A DNA stretch of 64,000 nt from DATDGX01 sp036521875 (GTDB taxonomy: Bacteria > Desulfobacterota > Binatia > Binatales > Binataceae). Position 1 is the stretch's first letter; each line of letters begins with the position of its first letter. The position numbers and the translations under genes are program-made. Below, piece after piece: positions 39,777 to 49,138 of the stretch. Location: assembly GCA_036521875.1 (NCBI GenBank), contig DATDGX010000211.1, forward strand, positions 43,242 through 107,241. Direction: 5' to 3'. The notes beneath the pieces were generated by a model. It was not told where the DNA came from and did no database searches. It worked only from the letters and a program-made list of their open reading frames with translations.

Positions 39777-41229
39777 CAGCGCAAGCGCGGAGCGGCTCGC
39801 TCGCGTGCCGGCCGCGGCCGCCGTCCACCATGTCCATCTGATTGGCGTGGGTGGCACCGCGATGGCGGCGCTGGCCGGGATGCTCGCGGAGCGCGGCTTG
39901 CGCGTCACCGGCTCCGACAATCAGCTCTACGAGCCAACCGGATCGTTGCTGAAACGCTCGCGCGTCGAGGTGACGGCACGCTTTTCGCCCGCGAACCTCA
40001 CACCCGCGCCCGACCTGGTGGTGGTTGGCAACGTGATCACGCGGACCAACGCAGAGGCGCAGGCGCTGCTCGGGTCGTCGATCCCGTACCTCTCGATGCC
40101 GGAGGCGCTGTGGCATTTTTTTCTGCAACAGCAGCGCGTGCTGATGGTGGCGGGGACGCATGGCAAGACCACGTCGACTGCGATGATGGCGCACGTGCTG
40201 GCGGCGGCGGGGCGCGGTCCCTCAATGCTGGTCGGCGGGGTCGCAAAAGATTTCGGCTCGAACTACCGGATCGGTGGCGGACGCGATTTCGTGATCGAGG
40301 GTGACGAGTACGATACGGCGTTTTTCGACAAGGGGCCCAAGTTCCTCCACTACCACGCCGACGGCGCGATCATCACCGCGGTCGAGTTCGACCACGCCGA
40401 TATCTACCGCGATCTCGAGGCTGTGAAAGCGAGCTTCCGCGCGCTGGTGGCGCAGATGGATTCCAGCCGGGTGCTCGCGGTGTCGGCCGACTTTCCCAAT
40501 GCGATCGAGGTGAGTGAGGGAGCGCGCGCCATGCGGTTCACGTTCGGACTTCGCGCGGGCGAGTTTCGCGCCGCTGAGGTGAGCGTCGGCGCGGACGGCG
40601 CGCGGTTCTCGATCGCGCGCGGGACCAAGCGCGTTGCGGACGGACTACATCTGCCGATGGGCGGCCGGATGAACGTCGCCAACGCGCTCGGAGTGTATGT
40701 GCTGCTGCGCGAGATGGGAGTCCCCGGCGACGAAATCGCGGCCGGGCTCAAGTCGTTCAGCGGCGTGGTGCGCCGCCAGGAGGTCATCGGCGATGCGGCA
40801 GGAATCACCGTGGTCGATGACTTCGCGCATCACCCGACCGCGATCGGCGTCACGCTCGAGGCGATCGCGGAGCGCTTTCCCGGGCGGCGGATCCTGGCCG
40901 CATTCGAGCCACGCTCGAACACCGCGCGCCGAAACGTTTTCCAGGAAGCATTCGCCGGCGCATTCGATCGCGCGACGCGGGTCTACCTGGGGCCGGTCTA
41001 TTTCAAGGAGAACGATCCGATTCCGCCCGCCGAGCGCCTCGATACGTACGCACTGGCGAAATCGATAGGCGCGCGCGGACCCGCTGCGTTTCCGTGCGAG
41101 TCGAACGACGAGATCCTGGCGCGGATGCTCGCTGAGGCGCGCGCCGGCGACGTCGCGCTGTTCATGTCCAACGGTCCGTTCGAGAATCTGAAGGAGCGCT
41201 TCCTCGCGGGATTGAGTCAGTGCTCGTGA
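39769..41229 (+). CDS. mpl: UDP-N-acetylmuramate:L-alanyl-gamma-D-glutamyl-meso-diaminopimelate ligase
   Basis: Mpl reattaches recovered tripeptides to UDP-MurNAc, closing the recycling loop. The 486-residue Mur ligase has an N-terminal Rossmann domain (His-Leu-Ile-Gly-Val-Gly-Gly-Thr-Ala-Met), the ATP loop Gly-Thr-His-Gly-Lys-Thr at 129-134, the Glu-Gly-Asp-Glu-Tyr-Asp segment and the C-terminal Asp-Asp-Phe-Ala-His-His-Pro-Thr-Ala, all as in Mpl and MurC. The Glu-Gly-Asp-Glu-Tyr pattern and the neighbouring ldcA favour Mpl over MurC. It starts at GTG 39769, overlapping the hydrolase gene. Confidence 0.92.
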   Translation: MSDSASAERLARVPAAAAVHHVHLIGVGGTAMAALAGMLAERGLRVTGSDNQLYEPTGSLLKRSRVEVTARFSPANLTPAPDLVVVGNVITRTNAEAQALLGSSIPYLSMPEALWHFFLQQQRVLMVAGTHGKTTSTAMMAHVLAAAGRGPSMLVGGVAKDFGSNYRIGGGRDFVIEGDEYDTAFFDKGPKFLHYHADGAIITAVEFDHADIYRDLEAVKASFRALVAQMDSSRVLAVSADFPNAIEVSEGARAMRFTFGLRAGEFRAAEVSVGADGARFSIARGTKRVADGLHLPMGGRMNVANALGVYVLLREMGVPGDEIAAGLKSFSGVVRRQEVIGDAAGITVVDDFAHHPTAIGVTLEAIAERFPGRRILAAFEPRSNTARRNVFQEAFAGAFDRATRVYLGPVYFKENDPIPPAERLDTYALAKSIGARGPAAFPCESNDEILARMLAEARAGDVALFMSNGPFENLKERFLAGLSQCS

Positions 41230-41247
41230 CTCGCGCGCGCGGGACGA

Positions 41248-42255
41248 TCAATAGCCGAGGTCCGGGTCGACCAGGTTGAACAGCGGCTGGCCGGCGCGGA
41301 AGCGGCGCAGGTTGTCGGCGAATAACTGGCAGGCCTTCTCGAAGTAGCCGCGGTTAGCGCCCGACATATGCGGCGTCAGGATCACGTTTTCCATGCCCCA
41401 CAGCGGGCTCTCCGCTTCCAGCGGCTCGTGCTCGAAGACGTCGAGTCCGGCGCCGCCGATTTTGCCCGCGCGCAGCGTGTCGGCGAGCGCGCGCTCATCG
41501 ATCACCTCGCCGCGCCCGATATTGACGATGTAGGTGCCGGGCCGCATCGCGGCGAGCTCGTGGGCGCCGATGAATTTGCGCGTGTGGGGAGTCAGCGGAA
41601 GCGTGACTGTGACGTAATTGCTCTCGGCCAGAATCGCCGCGCATTCAGAGGGGCCGAAATAGCGCTCGGGGATGGTTCCCTCGCGATCGCCTAGAGCCGC
41701 GGGAACCCAGCCCGGATCCTCGTGCACCGCCGGATTGCGCTTCAGCGCGAGCACCCGCATCCCGAGAGCGGCCGCGATCCGCGCCGTCTCGCGTCCGATC
41801 GATCCGTACCCGATCACCCCAAGGGTGTGGCCGCGCAGCTCGTCGACGGAGCTCATGAACTGTCCCGATCGCATCCACTCGCGGCGCATCTGCGCGCGCA
41901 TCGTGATGTGCAGGCCATGCGCGTACGCGAGCATCGACGCGATCGTGTACTCCGCGATCGGCGTCGCATGAATTCCGCTCGAGGTCGTAGTCGCGAGCCC
42001 GCGGTCGTTCAGCACCGCGACGGGGACGTGATCGGCGCCCGCACTAAGCAATTGCATCCAGCGGAGGCCTGGTGCTTTCTGCGCGATGTCCTCCGGCACC
42101 CGGAACGTCAGCATCACATCGCATCCGCCGCCGACAAGCTTCACGACCTCTTCGGTCGAGCGGCACTGGCGGTCGACTATCTCGGCATCGGGCGCGGCCG
42201 CGGCGATGAGCGCGCGATGGGCGGGCTGAAGCGCAACAGTCGAAATGATCTTCAT
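41248..42255 (-). CDS. D-2-hydroxyacid dehydrogenase
   Basis: A 335-residue NAD-dependent dehydrogenase. The Rossmann motif is Gly-Val-Ile-Gly-Tyr-Gly-Ser-Ile-Gly (about 144-152). Catalytic residues are visible as Arg in Asn-Ile-Gly-Arg-Gly-Glu-Val-Ile-Asp-Glu, Glu in Leu-Asp-Val-Phe-Glu-His-Glu-Pro-Leu, and His in Thr-Pro-His-Met-Ser. Substrates of the family include glyoxylate, hydroxypyruvate and 3-phosphoglycerate; this one cannot be assigned. It is convergent with mpl across 18 bases and divergent from the PDZ genes. Confidence 0.9.
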   Translation of the reverse strand: MKIISTVALQPAHRALIAAAAPDAEIVDRQCRSTEEVVKLVGGGCDVMLTFRVPEDIAQKAPGLRWMQLLSAGADHVPVAVLNDRGLATTTSSGIHATPIAEYTIASMLAYAHGLHITMRAQMRREWMRSGQFMSSVDELRGHTLGVIGYGSIGRETARIAAALGMRVLALKRNPAVHEDPGWVPAALGDREGTIPERYFGPSECAAILAESNYVTVTLPLTPHTRKFIGAHELAAMRPGTYIVNIGRGEVIDERALADTLRAGKIGGAGLDVFEHEPLEAESPLWGMENVILTPHMSGANRGYFEKACQLFADNLRRFRAGQPLFNLVDPDLGY

Positions 42256-42390
42256 CGTTCCTCGCGCGGAAACTCTCGCACGCGCAGGCCGCTTGCAGCA
42301 AGTTCAAGGGCTCCTTTGGCTGCTTGAGCGACGGCAAGGCCGCGCCTATGATCCGATAGGTCGGTTCGATGCTCGAGAGGTAGCCCTCGC

Positions 42391-43230
42391 ATGAGGACGC
42401 TAAGACTGATCAGGCTGAGCAGATTGATCGTCGCCGGGGTGGCGATCCTGGCGTTGTGCGCCGGCGCGCGTTTCGCCATGGCGCAGAGCGATAACGATTC
42501 CTCGGATGCGCAGCTTCACTCGCAGGGCGGCGCGGCCGCGCCCGCACCGGGGATCGCCGGGCAAGGAAGTGAAGACGATCGGACGCTCGAGATCGCGCCG
42601 CAGCCGGGCGCGACGATACCGAAGTCGGGAATCGAGGAAATCCCCGCCAGCCGCACGTTTCGGCCCGGCGACGACACTGCGTCGATCAATCGGAACTTTC
42701 GGCCTGACACCGAGAATGGCCTCGACAATTCGGACAACCGTCCGCACAAGCGGCCTTACCTCGGAATCACCGTGCGGTACGCGACGAAATGCTACAACGG
42801 CGGCGAAGAGCACGGACTCGAAGTTCTCACCGTCGATCCGAATAGTCCCGCGTCGCAGGCCGGGCTCCGGACACCAACGGGCGCTACTGTCGCCGGAGCA
42901 ACGGGAGCCACCTTGGGAGCGTTGGTCCCATTTGTTGGCGCGGTAACGAATCGCCTGCTCGAAAAGCACGGAGATCTCGGCGTGGGCGGCGATCTGATCG
43001 TCGCCGTTGACGATAACCGCGTACGCAGCCAGGCCGATCTCGACGATGCAATGGCGCGCCTCAAGCCGGGCGATACGCTGTATCTGACAGTGATCAGGCC
43101 GCTGATGGGCGGGGGTCATAGCAGGCCGCTGAAGATCGCGATTCACGTCGGCGCGGTGGGCGAGCCGATCGCCAACGCAGGGGGCGGCGTAATTCCGCCG
43201 CCATCCGCCGCGGAAGACGACGCGCGCTGA
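42391..43230 (+). CDS. Exported PDZ-domain protein, paralogue 1
   Basis: A 279-residue protein with a signal peptide (about 1-31, ending Ala-Met-Ala-Gln) and a low-complexity linker rich in Pro, Gly and Asp up to residue ~120. A single PDZ domain follows, beginning Pro-Tyr-Leu-Gly-Ile-Thr-Val-Arg-Tyr. There is no protease domain. Between the Ser-Gln-Ala-Gly-Leu turn and Gly-Gly-Asp-Leu-Ile-Val-Ala-Val-Asp lies a hydrophobic insertion of about 35-40 residues rich in Gly, Ala and Thr. It is predicted to be periplasmic or membrane-associated. The next gene is a clear paralogue, so the pair arose by tandem duplication. Function is unknown. Confidence 0.75.
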   Translation: MRTLRLIRLSRLIVAGVAILALCAGARFAMAQSDNDSSDAQLHSQGGAAAPAPGIAGQGSEDDRTLEIAPQPGATIPKSGIEEIPASRTFRPGDDTASINRNFRPDTENGLDNSDNRPHKRPYLGITVRYATKCYNGGEEHGLEVLTVDPNSPASQAGLRTPTGATVAGATGATLGALVPFVGAVTNRLLEKHGDLGVGGDLIVAVDDNRVRSQADLDDAMARLKPGDTLYLTVIRPLMGGGHSRPLKIAIHVGAVGEPIANAGGGVIPPPSAAEDDAR

Positions 43231-43403
43231 GCGGCGCGCCGCGCGAATTTACTTTCCACTACTGTCGCGAGGTATCGAATCGGGTCTCGACCGCGCGCAG
43301 TTCCGCGCGCGCTTCGGCATTCTAATCTTTTTGTCGGGAAAATTTTCCACTTGAGCATCTCGCGCTTCGTGACTTATGATTCGGATCAGCCGCCAGGCAT
43401 CGA

Positions 43404-44255
43404 ATGGGGAAATCGGTCATGCATCGCTGGACGATCCTCGCATCCGGTTCGCTGATTGGAGTATTCCTTGTCGCCGCGCCGATTGGAGCGCAACAGGCCG
43501 CCACTTCAGCCGGCTCGCCCGCATACGCAATTCAAACCGACCCCGTGAAACCGAGTCCCGGAATCGCTGCGCAGCCCGGCACTGAGAACACGCTCCCCGG
43601 AATCGCCACACAGCCAGGCGATGACGACGACGACTCCCTCGAGCTCGCGCCGCAGAACGCCGATGCGAAGCCGCGGCCTGACAACGACGATATGTCGGCG
43701 GACCGCGAGTTTACGCCCGCGGAGGAATACGCGAAACTCGAACGCAACTTCCAGCCGCGCAGCAATGACAATGGCAAGCCTCCCTACCTAGGCATCACGG
43801 TGCGGTACACGACGCTCTGTTATCTCGGGATGGAAGAGGACGGACTCGAAGTTATGAGCGTCAATCCTGACGGTCCCGCGGGACTGGCCGGTGTTACTGG
43901 CATGCAGCCGTCGACAAAGCTGGGCGTGGTCGGCGCAACGGCGGGAAGCTTGCTCGGACCGGTCACGTTTCTGGTGAGGCCGCTATTGGAACGTGCCGGT
44001 GCGCTCGGGCGCGGCGGCGACTTGATTGTCGCGGTGGACGATCGCCGGGTGCGCAAAACCGAGGACCTGGACAAAGCGATCAAAGACCTCAAGCCCGGGG
44101 ACACGATGTACGTCACGATCATCCGGCCGCTTCCCGGCGGATCGCATAAGACGATGAAGATTGCGATCAAGATCGGCCAGGTAAATCAGCCGATCGCGAA
44201 AGCTGACGCGGCGCCGCCCGCGAGCCCAAAGAGTTCCGAAAGCAACGCTTACTGA
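43404..44255 (+). CDS. Exported PDZ-domain protein, paralogue 2
   Basis: A 283-residue paralogue of the preceding protein. It has a signal peptide, the Pro-Gly-Ile-Ala-x-Gln-Pro-Gly linker motif repeated (about residues 52-73), an acidic Asp run and the same PDZ start Pro-Tyr-Leu-Gly-Ile-Thr-Val-Arg-Tyr. The hydrophobic insertion in the PDZ fold is conserved in position and length but not in sequence, ending at Gly-Gly-Asp-Leu-Ile-Val-Ala-Val-Asp. A Cys follows the opening strand in both proteins. The start may be ATG 43404 or ATG 43419. Conservation of the PDZ parts against divergence of the linkers argues that both are functional. Confidence 0.75.
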   Translation: MGKSVMHRWTILASGSLIGVFLVAAPIGAQQAATSAGSPAYAIQTDPVKPSPGIAAQPGTENTLPGIATQPGDDDDDSLELAPQNADAKPRPDNDDMSADREFTPAEEYAKLERNFQPRSNDNGKPPYLGITVRYTTLCYLGMEEDGLEVMSVNPDGPAGLAGVTGMQPSTKLGVVGATAGSLLGPVTFLVRPLLERAGALGRGGDLIVAVDDRRVRKTEDLDKAIKDLKPGDTMYVTIIRPLPGGSHKTMKIAIKIGQVNQPIAKADAAPPASPKSSESNAY

Positions 44256-44308
44256 GCGCGCGTTCGCGCGCGATTCTCTGCTATTATTGACGATAACGCC
44301 GCCGGCGG

Positions 44309-47300
44309 ATGTGCATTGTGCGCATCGCCGGAAGGCCGAATTGCGTACTGGAGCCGGCAAGGTTGAATCGAAGTCTCAAGGAAGCGGCAGGTGAACTCCA
44401 GGCGCGCCTCAGCAACGGCGCCGAGCGGCGCTTCCCGGTCGTGGGTCTCAAGGGTGCGGCCGCCGCACTGCTGCTGCGCGAGCTCGCGCTGCAAATCCGG
44501 CGTCCGATACTCGCCGTAACCTCGCTCGCCAGCGAGGCTGACGCGCTCGCTGCCGATGCCGCCTTCTTTCTCGACGATTCGCTGGATAGCAACGCGGCGA
44601 GCCGCCGGGTACATCTGCTGCCGGCGTGGGAATTGAAGCCGTTCGCGCATCTATCGCCGCCGCCCGACACGCAGGCGGCCGCGCTCGCGGCGCTGTACGT
44701 GGCGCTCCGGCAGGAGGCGCCGCTGATCGTCACCTCGGTCGAAGCGCTGATGATGCGGACGGTGCCGCGCGCGATTTTCGACGACTCGGTACTGCGGATC
44801 GCGATGCGTGATCGGCTCGACCTGGAAGTGCTGGTCGAAACGCTTGCCGCGTCGGGGTACCAGCGCGTTCCACAGACCGAGGAGCCAGGCGACTTCAGCG
44901 TACGCGGCGGTATCGTCGACGTGTTCTCGCCGCTCTATCGCGATCCGGTCCGAATCGAGCTCGAAGGCGACGCGGTCACATCAATCCGGCACTTCGAGGC
45001 CGGCACTCAGCGCGCAAAGGGCGACATCGCCGAAGCCACCATCATTCGCACCCGCTTCGTTCCGCCAGCTGCGCTTGGCGACAAACGGTTGGGTGATCTG
45101 GTCGCGGTGCGCGCCGGGGACATCGGGATGGTCCGCAAGGAAGCGGCGGAGCTCTCGGAGTCGCTCGAGAACGGCTTGCTGTTTCCAGGCGCCGAACTCC
45201 TGATGCCGTACCTGTTCGGGACTCCGCTTGATTCGATTTTCGATTATCTTCCGGCTGACACGCTCGCGTGGCTGGTCGATCCCGGGCGCCTGGTCGCAGA
45301 AGCGGAGCGGCGCGCGGAGGTGGTCGCGAATGAAGCGGCGGTGGCAGCCGAAAAGCCGGCATTTCATCCCGTCCCGGCATCGCTGTATCTGGCGGCGGAC
45401 GAGTTCGAGCACGCGATCTCGCGCATGACAGCGATCGAAGTAGGCTCGCTCATCACCATCGCGGCTCCGCGTGAAGGATGGGCGCCCGCGATTGAAATCA
45501 AATCGCAGGCGAGCCTGAAACTTGGCTCGACCGATCTGAGCGGCGCGCACACGCCGCCCAGTTTCGAGCCGCTCGCGACAGAGCTGCGCGAAGTCCAACG
45601 CGGGCAGGGCAGGGCGCTGCTGGTGGTCGAGGGTCCGAACCAGGCTGCGCGCTTGCGGCGCCATCTCGAGGCCTATGATCTCGACGTCAACACCGGCTGT
45701 AAGAGCTTCACGGCGCTGCTCGAGTGGCCGGAGTATCGTCCCGCCATCATGGAGGGCGAAATCTCCGCGGGCACCGTGCTCCAATCCGATGGAATTTACA
45801 TCTACAGCGAGGAGGAGATTTTCGGCGAGCCGCGGGTGCGCCGCCGCGCGCGCCCGACCGCGAAGGGCGCGCTGCTCAACCTCGAGGAACTGAGGCCCGA
45901 TGATTTCGTGGTGCACATCGATCACGGCATAGGGCGCTACCGCGGCCTCAAGCATCTTCACGTCGCCGACGTCGAGGGCGACTTTTTGAATCTCGAGTAC
46001 GCGGGCAACGACACGATGTACGTGCCGGTCGAGCGTATCAACCTGGTCCAGCGCTATATCGGCGGTGGCGGCGATGGAGCGGAGCCGAAGCTTGACAAGC
46101 TCGGCAGCGGCGCGTGGGAGAAGGTCAAACGGCGCACGCGGCAGGCTGTGCTCGCGATGGCGGCGGAGCTGTTGGAAATATACGCGGCGCGCGAGGTGCT
46201 CGAGACCAACGCCTTCCCGGCGCCAGGCGCGGACTACCAGGATTTCGCCGGACGCTTCGAGTTCGAGGAAACCCCTGACCAGCAGGCCGCGATTAACGAC
46301 GTGATTCGCGATCTGGCGCGACCGAAGCCGATGGATCGCCTGATCTGCGGCGACGCCGGCTTCGGCAAGACCGAGGTCGCGCTGCGCGCCGCGTTCATCG
46401 CGGTGATGGACGGGCGGCAGGTCGCCGTCCTGGTGCCGACCACGATCCTCGCGGAGCAGCACTGGAACACGTTTCGCAAACGCTTTGCCGACTATCCGGT
46501 GCGGATCGAAATGGTCTCGCGGTTCCGCTCGGCGAAGGAAAACCACGCGGTCATCGAGGACCTGGCCAAGGGCAAAGTCGATATCGTCATCGGGACGCAT
46601 CGGCTGGTCCAAAGCGACGTCCACCTCCCGCGCCTCGGTCTTCTGGTCATCGACGAGGAGCATCGTTTCGGCGTCGCCGACAAGGAGCGCATCAAGAAGC
46701 TCAAGAAGCTGGTCGCGGTGCTGACGATGACGGCGACGCCGATCCCGCGCACGCTGCACATGGCGATGCTCGGAATCCGCGATCTGTCGGTGATCCAGAC
46801 GCCGCCGGCGGATAGGCAGGCGATTCGCACCTTCGTGGCGCACTTCGACGATGCGACGATTCGCGACTCGATCCTTCGCGAGCTGAACCGCGGCGGCCAG
46901 GTCTTCTTCGTTCACAACCGCGTCGAGAATATCAACTACATGGCGGGCCATCTGCGCGCGCTGATTCCCGAAGCGAAAATCGCGATCGCGCACGGACAGA
47001 TGCGCGAGACCCAGCTCGAGAACGTGATGCGCGACTTCATAGAGAACCGCGTCAACCTGCTGGTCTGCTCGGCCATTATCGAATCGGGCCTCGACATTCC
47101 CAACGCCAACACCATGATCATCAATCGCGCCGATCACTTTGGCCTCGCGCAGCTCTACCAGCTCCGCGGCCGGGTCGGGCGCTCACGCCAGAAGGCCTAC
47201 GCGTACCTGCTCATCCCCGGCGAGCACATCATCACACGCGACGCGAAGCGGCGGATCGAGGCGCTACGCGAGCTGGTCGAATCGGAGTCGGGAGGAGGAT

Positions 47301-47944
47301 TCAAGCTCGCGATGGCCGACCTCGAGCATCGCGGGGCCGGCAACCTGCTCGGCCGCGAGCAGTCCGGTCAGATCGAGGCGGTCGGGTTCGAGCTCTACGC
47401 CGAGATGATGGAGCAGGCGATTGCGGAGCTGCGCGGCGAGCCCACGCGTCCCGACTTCGAACCGGAACTACGCCTGGGCATCGCCGCCTACATTCCCGAT
47501 GCCTACGTCGACGACGAGAATGAGCGCCTAGTGCTCTACCGCCGCCTCGCGCGCGCCGAGAGCGAGCAGGATCTTGCGGACCTGCGCGACGAAATGCGCG
47601 ACCGGTTCGGACCGGTGCCGCCGCTGGTCGAGAACTTGATCGCCGCGATGAACGTGCGCCGCCAGATGAAGCAGCTCATGATCGTCAGCGCGATCGTCAA
47701 GGGCAAGGAGCTCGAGATGCGGTTCCATCCCGAGGCGCCAGTCGACACGGCGCGGCTCAGCGTGCTCGCCGAGCGCAACCGCCGGACGATTCGCCTCACG
47801 CCCTCGTACCAGGTGATCGCGCGCCTGCAACCGTCCGAGACGGAGCAGCTATTCGAGCAGGTCGACGGCTTCTTGCAGGCTCTAGCGAGCTGTGAAAAAT
47901 TGGAGAGCTGGCCGGCGCGCCCGGCAGGCACGGCCGTCAACTAG
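44309..47944 (+). CDS. mfd: Transcription-repair coupling factor
   Basis: Mfd removes stalled RNA polymerase from DNA lesions and recruits UvrA. The 1211-residue protein has the UvrB-like N-terminal modules (about 1-350), the RNA-polymerase-interacting domain with Val-His-Ile-Asp-His-Gly-Ile-Gly-Arg-Tyr (near 535) and the superfamily 2 translocase with Walker A Gly-Asp-Ala-Gly-Phe-Gly-Lys-Thr (681-688), Asp-Glu-Glu-His (782) and Met-Thr-Ala-Thr-Pro-Ile-Pro-Arg-Thr-Leu. The C-terminal TRCF domain is complete. Full length. uvrA lies three genes downstream, a functional neighbour. Confidence 0.96.
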   Translation: MCIVRIAGRPNCVLEPARLNRSLKEAAGELQARLSNGAERRFPVVGLKGAAAALLLRELALQIRRPILAVTSLASEADALAADAAFFLDDSLDSNAASRRVHLLPAWELKPFAHLSPPPDTQAAALAALYVALRQEAPLIVTSVEALMMRTVPRAIFDDSVLRIAMRDRLDLEVLVETLAASGYQRVPQTEEPGDFSVRGGIVDVFSPLYRDPVRIELEGDAVTSIRHFEAGTQRAKGDIAEATIIRTRFVPPAALGDKRLGDLVAVRAGDIGMVRKEAAELSESLENGLLFPGAELLMPYLFGTPLDSIFDYLPADTLAWLVDPGRLVAEAERRAEVVANEAAVAAEKPAFHPVPASLYLAADEFEHAISRMTAIEVGSLITIAAPREGWAPAIEIKSQASLKLGSTDLSGAHTPPSFEPLATELREVQRGQGRALLVVEGPNQAARLRRHLEAYDLDVNTGCKSFTALLEWPEYRPAIMEGEISAGTVLQSDGIYIYSEEEIFGEPRVRRRARPTAKGALLNLEELRPDDFVVHIDHGIGRYRGLKHLHVADVEGDFLNLEYAGNDTMYVPVERINLVQRYIGGGGDGAEPKLDKLGSGAWEKVKRRTRQAVLAMAAELLEIYAAREVLETNAFPAPGADYQDFAGRFEFEETPDQQAAINDVIRDLARPKPMDRLICGDAGFGKTEVALRAAFIAVMDGRQVAVLVPTTILAEQHWNTFRKRFADYPVRIEMVSRFRSAKENHAVIEDLAKGKVDIVIGTHRLVQSDVHLPRLGLLVIDEEHRFGVADKERIKKLKKLVAVLTMTATPIPRTLHMAMLGIRDLSVIQTPPADRQAIRTFVAHFDDATIRDSILRELNRGGQVFFVHNRVENINYMAGHLRALIPEAKIAIAHGQMRETQLENVMRDFIENRVNLLVCSAIIESGLDIPNANTMIINRADHFGLAQLYQLRGRVGRSRQKAYAYLLIPGEHIITRDAKRRIEALRELVESESGGGFKLAMADLEHRGAGNLLGREQSGQIEAVGFELYAEMMEQAIAELRGEPTRPDFEPELRLGIAAYIPDAYVDDENERLVLYRRLARAESEQDLADLRDEMRDRFGPVPPLVENLIAAMNVRRQMKQLMIVSAIVKGKELEMRFHPEAPVDTARLSVLAERNRRTIRLTPSYQVIARLQPSETEQLFEQVDGFLQALASCEKLESWPARPAGTAVN

Positions 47945-47951
47945 CAGGTTC

Positions 47952-49136
47952 ATGATCAATCGTGCATCGGCTGTCTCATACGCTGCGCGCGTACTGACTT
48001 GTGCGGCGCTCACGATAGCGTTCGCGCTCGAGCTGGACGCCTGTACGTTCGTTCGCGCGCACACGCCGAGCCTGCCCTCGTTGCCCTTCACCAAAACCGC
48101 GAAGCCAATCACCCCGGTGCCGTCGACGTCGATGGCGAACGCGACACCCGTCGCTACTCCGGAGGCGGCGCCGACCCCCGCGGCAGCGGTGGCCGCCGAG
48201 GCTCCCGTGGCCATGGAAACTCCGATGATTATCGAAACTCCGCGCGAGCCGGCGCCAGCCGGGTCAGAAGTCAACCGGGTGGTTGGCAGCGTCGACGGCG
48301 ATCCGATTACCATGCACGACGTCACGCAGTACCAGGCGGGGGCCCTTTCCGAAACCGGAAAGCATATTACCCCTGATGTGGCTCTCAAATCTCTGGTGAT
48401 CGAAAAGCTCCTCGAGCAGGAGACCAAGAAGTACGAGGACAGAATCGACGAGGGCCAGGTCGACAAATACATCGAGCAGCTCCGGCACGAGCGCAACATG
48501 ACAGACGCGCAGTTTCGCCAGCAGCTCACGCAAAACGGAATGAGCTACGATGATTTTCGCAAGAAGGCGCGCACCGAACTGGAGAAGATGGAGATGATCC
48601 AGACGCAGGTGCGCGAGAAGGTCAACATTCCGCAGTCTGATATCCAGGTTTACTATGACGGTCACAAGAACGAGTTCACGATCGATAAGGAGCGGCTCCG
48701 GATCGCGCAGATACTGATCGCGGTGCCCCCTAACGCGACGCCCAGGCAGCGCACGGATTTGAAGAAGAAAGCTGAGGCGCTCCGCCAGCGCGCGATCAAG
48801 GGCGAAGACTTCTACGAGCTGGCGCGCCATTACTCCGACGACGAGTCCAAGAAAGATGGCGGCGAGCTTGGATGGTTCGCGCCGGCCGACATCATGGACG
48901 AGATTCTCGCCGGGGTGAAACCGCTCAAGCCCGGCGAAGTTTCGCAAGTTGTGCAGACCAAAAATGGATATCATGTGCTGAGGCTGGAAGATCACGAGGT
49001 GCCCGGAGTGCAGCCGCTCGCCGATGTGCAGGGCAAGATTCGTGACAAGCTGCAGGATGAGCGCGCGCAGGCGACCTTCGAGACCTGGGTGCAGACCGAG
49101 CTCATCAAACAACATTACGTCGAGACCAATCTCTAG
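47952..49136 (+). CDS. SurA/PrsA-like parvulin peptidyl-prolyl isomerase
   Basis: A 394-residue envelope foldase. The N-terminus is hydrophobic (about 12-30) and ends at Leu-Asp-Ala-Cys, a possible but atypical lipobox, so it may be a lipoprotein. A Pro/Thr/Ala-rich linker runs to about residue 100, followed by a SurA_N-type helical chaperone region and a single rotamase domain (about 253-355, with Ile-Ala-Gln-Ile-Leu-Ile, Phe-Tyr-Glu-Leu-Ala-Arg-His-Tyr-Ser-Asp-Asp, Gly-Gly-Glu-Leu-Gly-Trp-Phe and Asn-Gly-Tyr-His-Val-Leu). It helps fold exported or outer-membrane proteins. It lies between mfd and pdxA; surA-pdxA adjacency is well known in proteobacteria. Confidence 0.9.
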   Translation: MINRASAVSYAARVLTCAALTIAFALELDACTFVRAHTPSLPSLPFTKTAKPITPVPSTSMANATPVATPEAAPTPAAAVAAEAPVAMETPMIIETPREPAPAGSEVNRVVGSVDGDPITMHDVTQYQAGALSETGKHITPDVALKSLVIEKLLEQETKKYEDRIDEGQVDKYIEQLRHERNMTDAQFRQQLTQNGMSYDDFRKKARTELEKMEMIQTQVREKVNIPQSDIQVYYDGHKNEFTIDKERLRIAQILIAVPPNATPRQRTDLKKKAEALRQRAIKGEDFYELARHYSDDESKKDGGELGWFAPADIMDEILAGVKPLKPGEVSQVVQTKNGYHVLRLEDHEVPGVQPLADVQGKIRDKLQDERAQATFETWVQTELIKQHYVETNL

Positions 49137-49138
49137 AG

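Noticed and set aside
44981..47137. Long minus-strand frame opposite mfd (718 codons)
   Set aside because: Fully inside a recognisable mfd gene; the composition is Arg/His/Asp-rich, typical of antisense GC-rich DNA.
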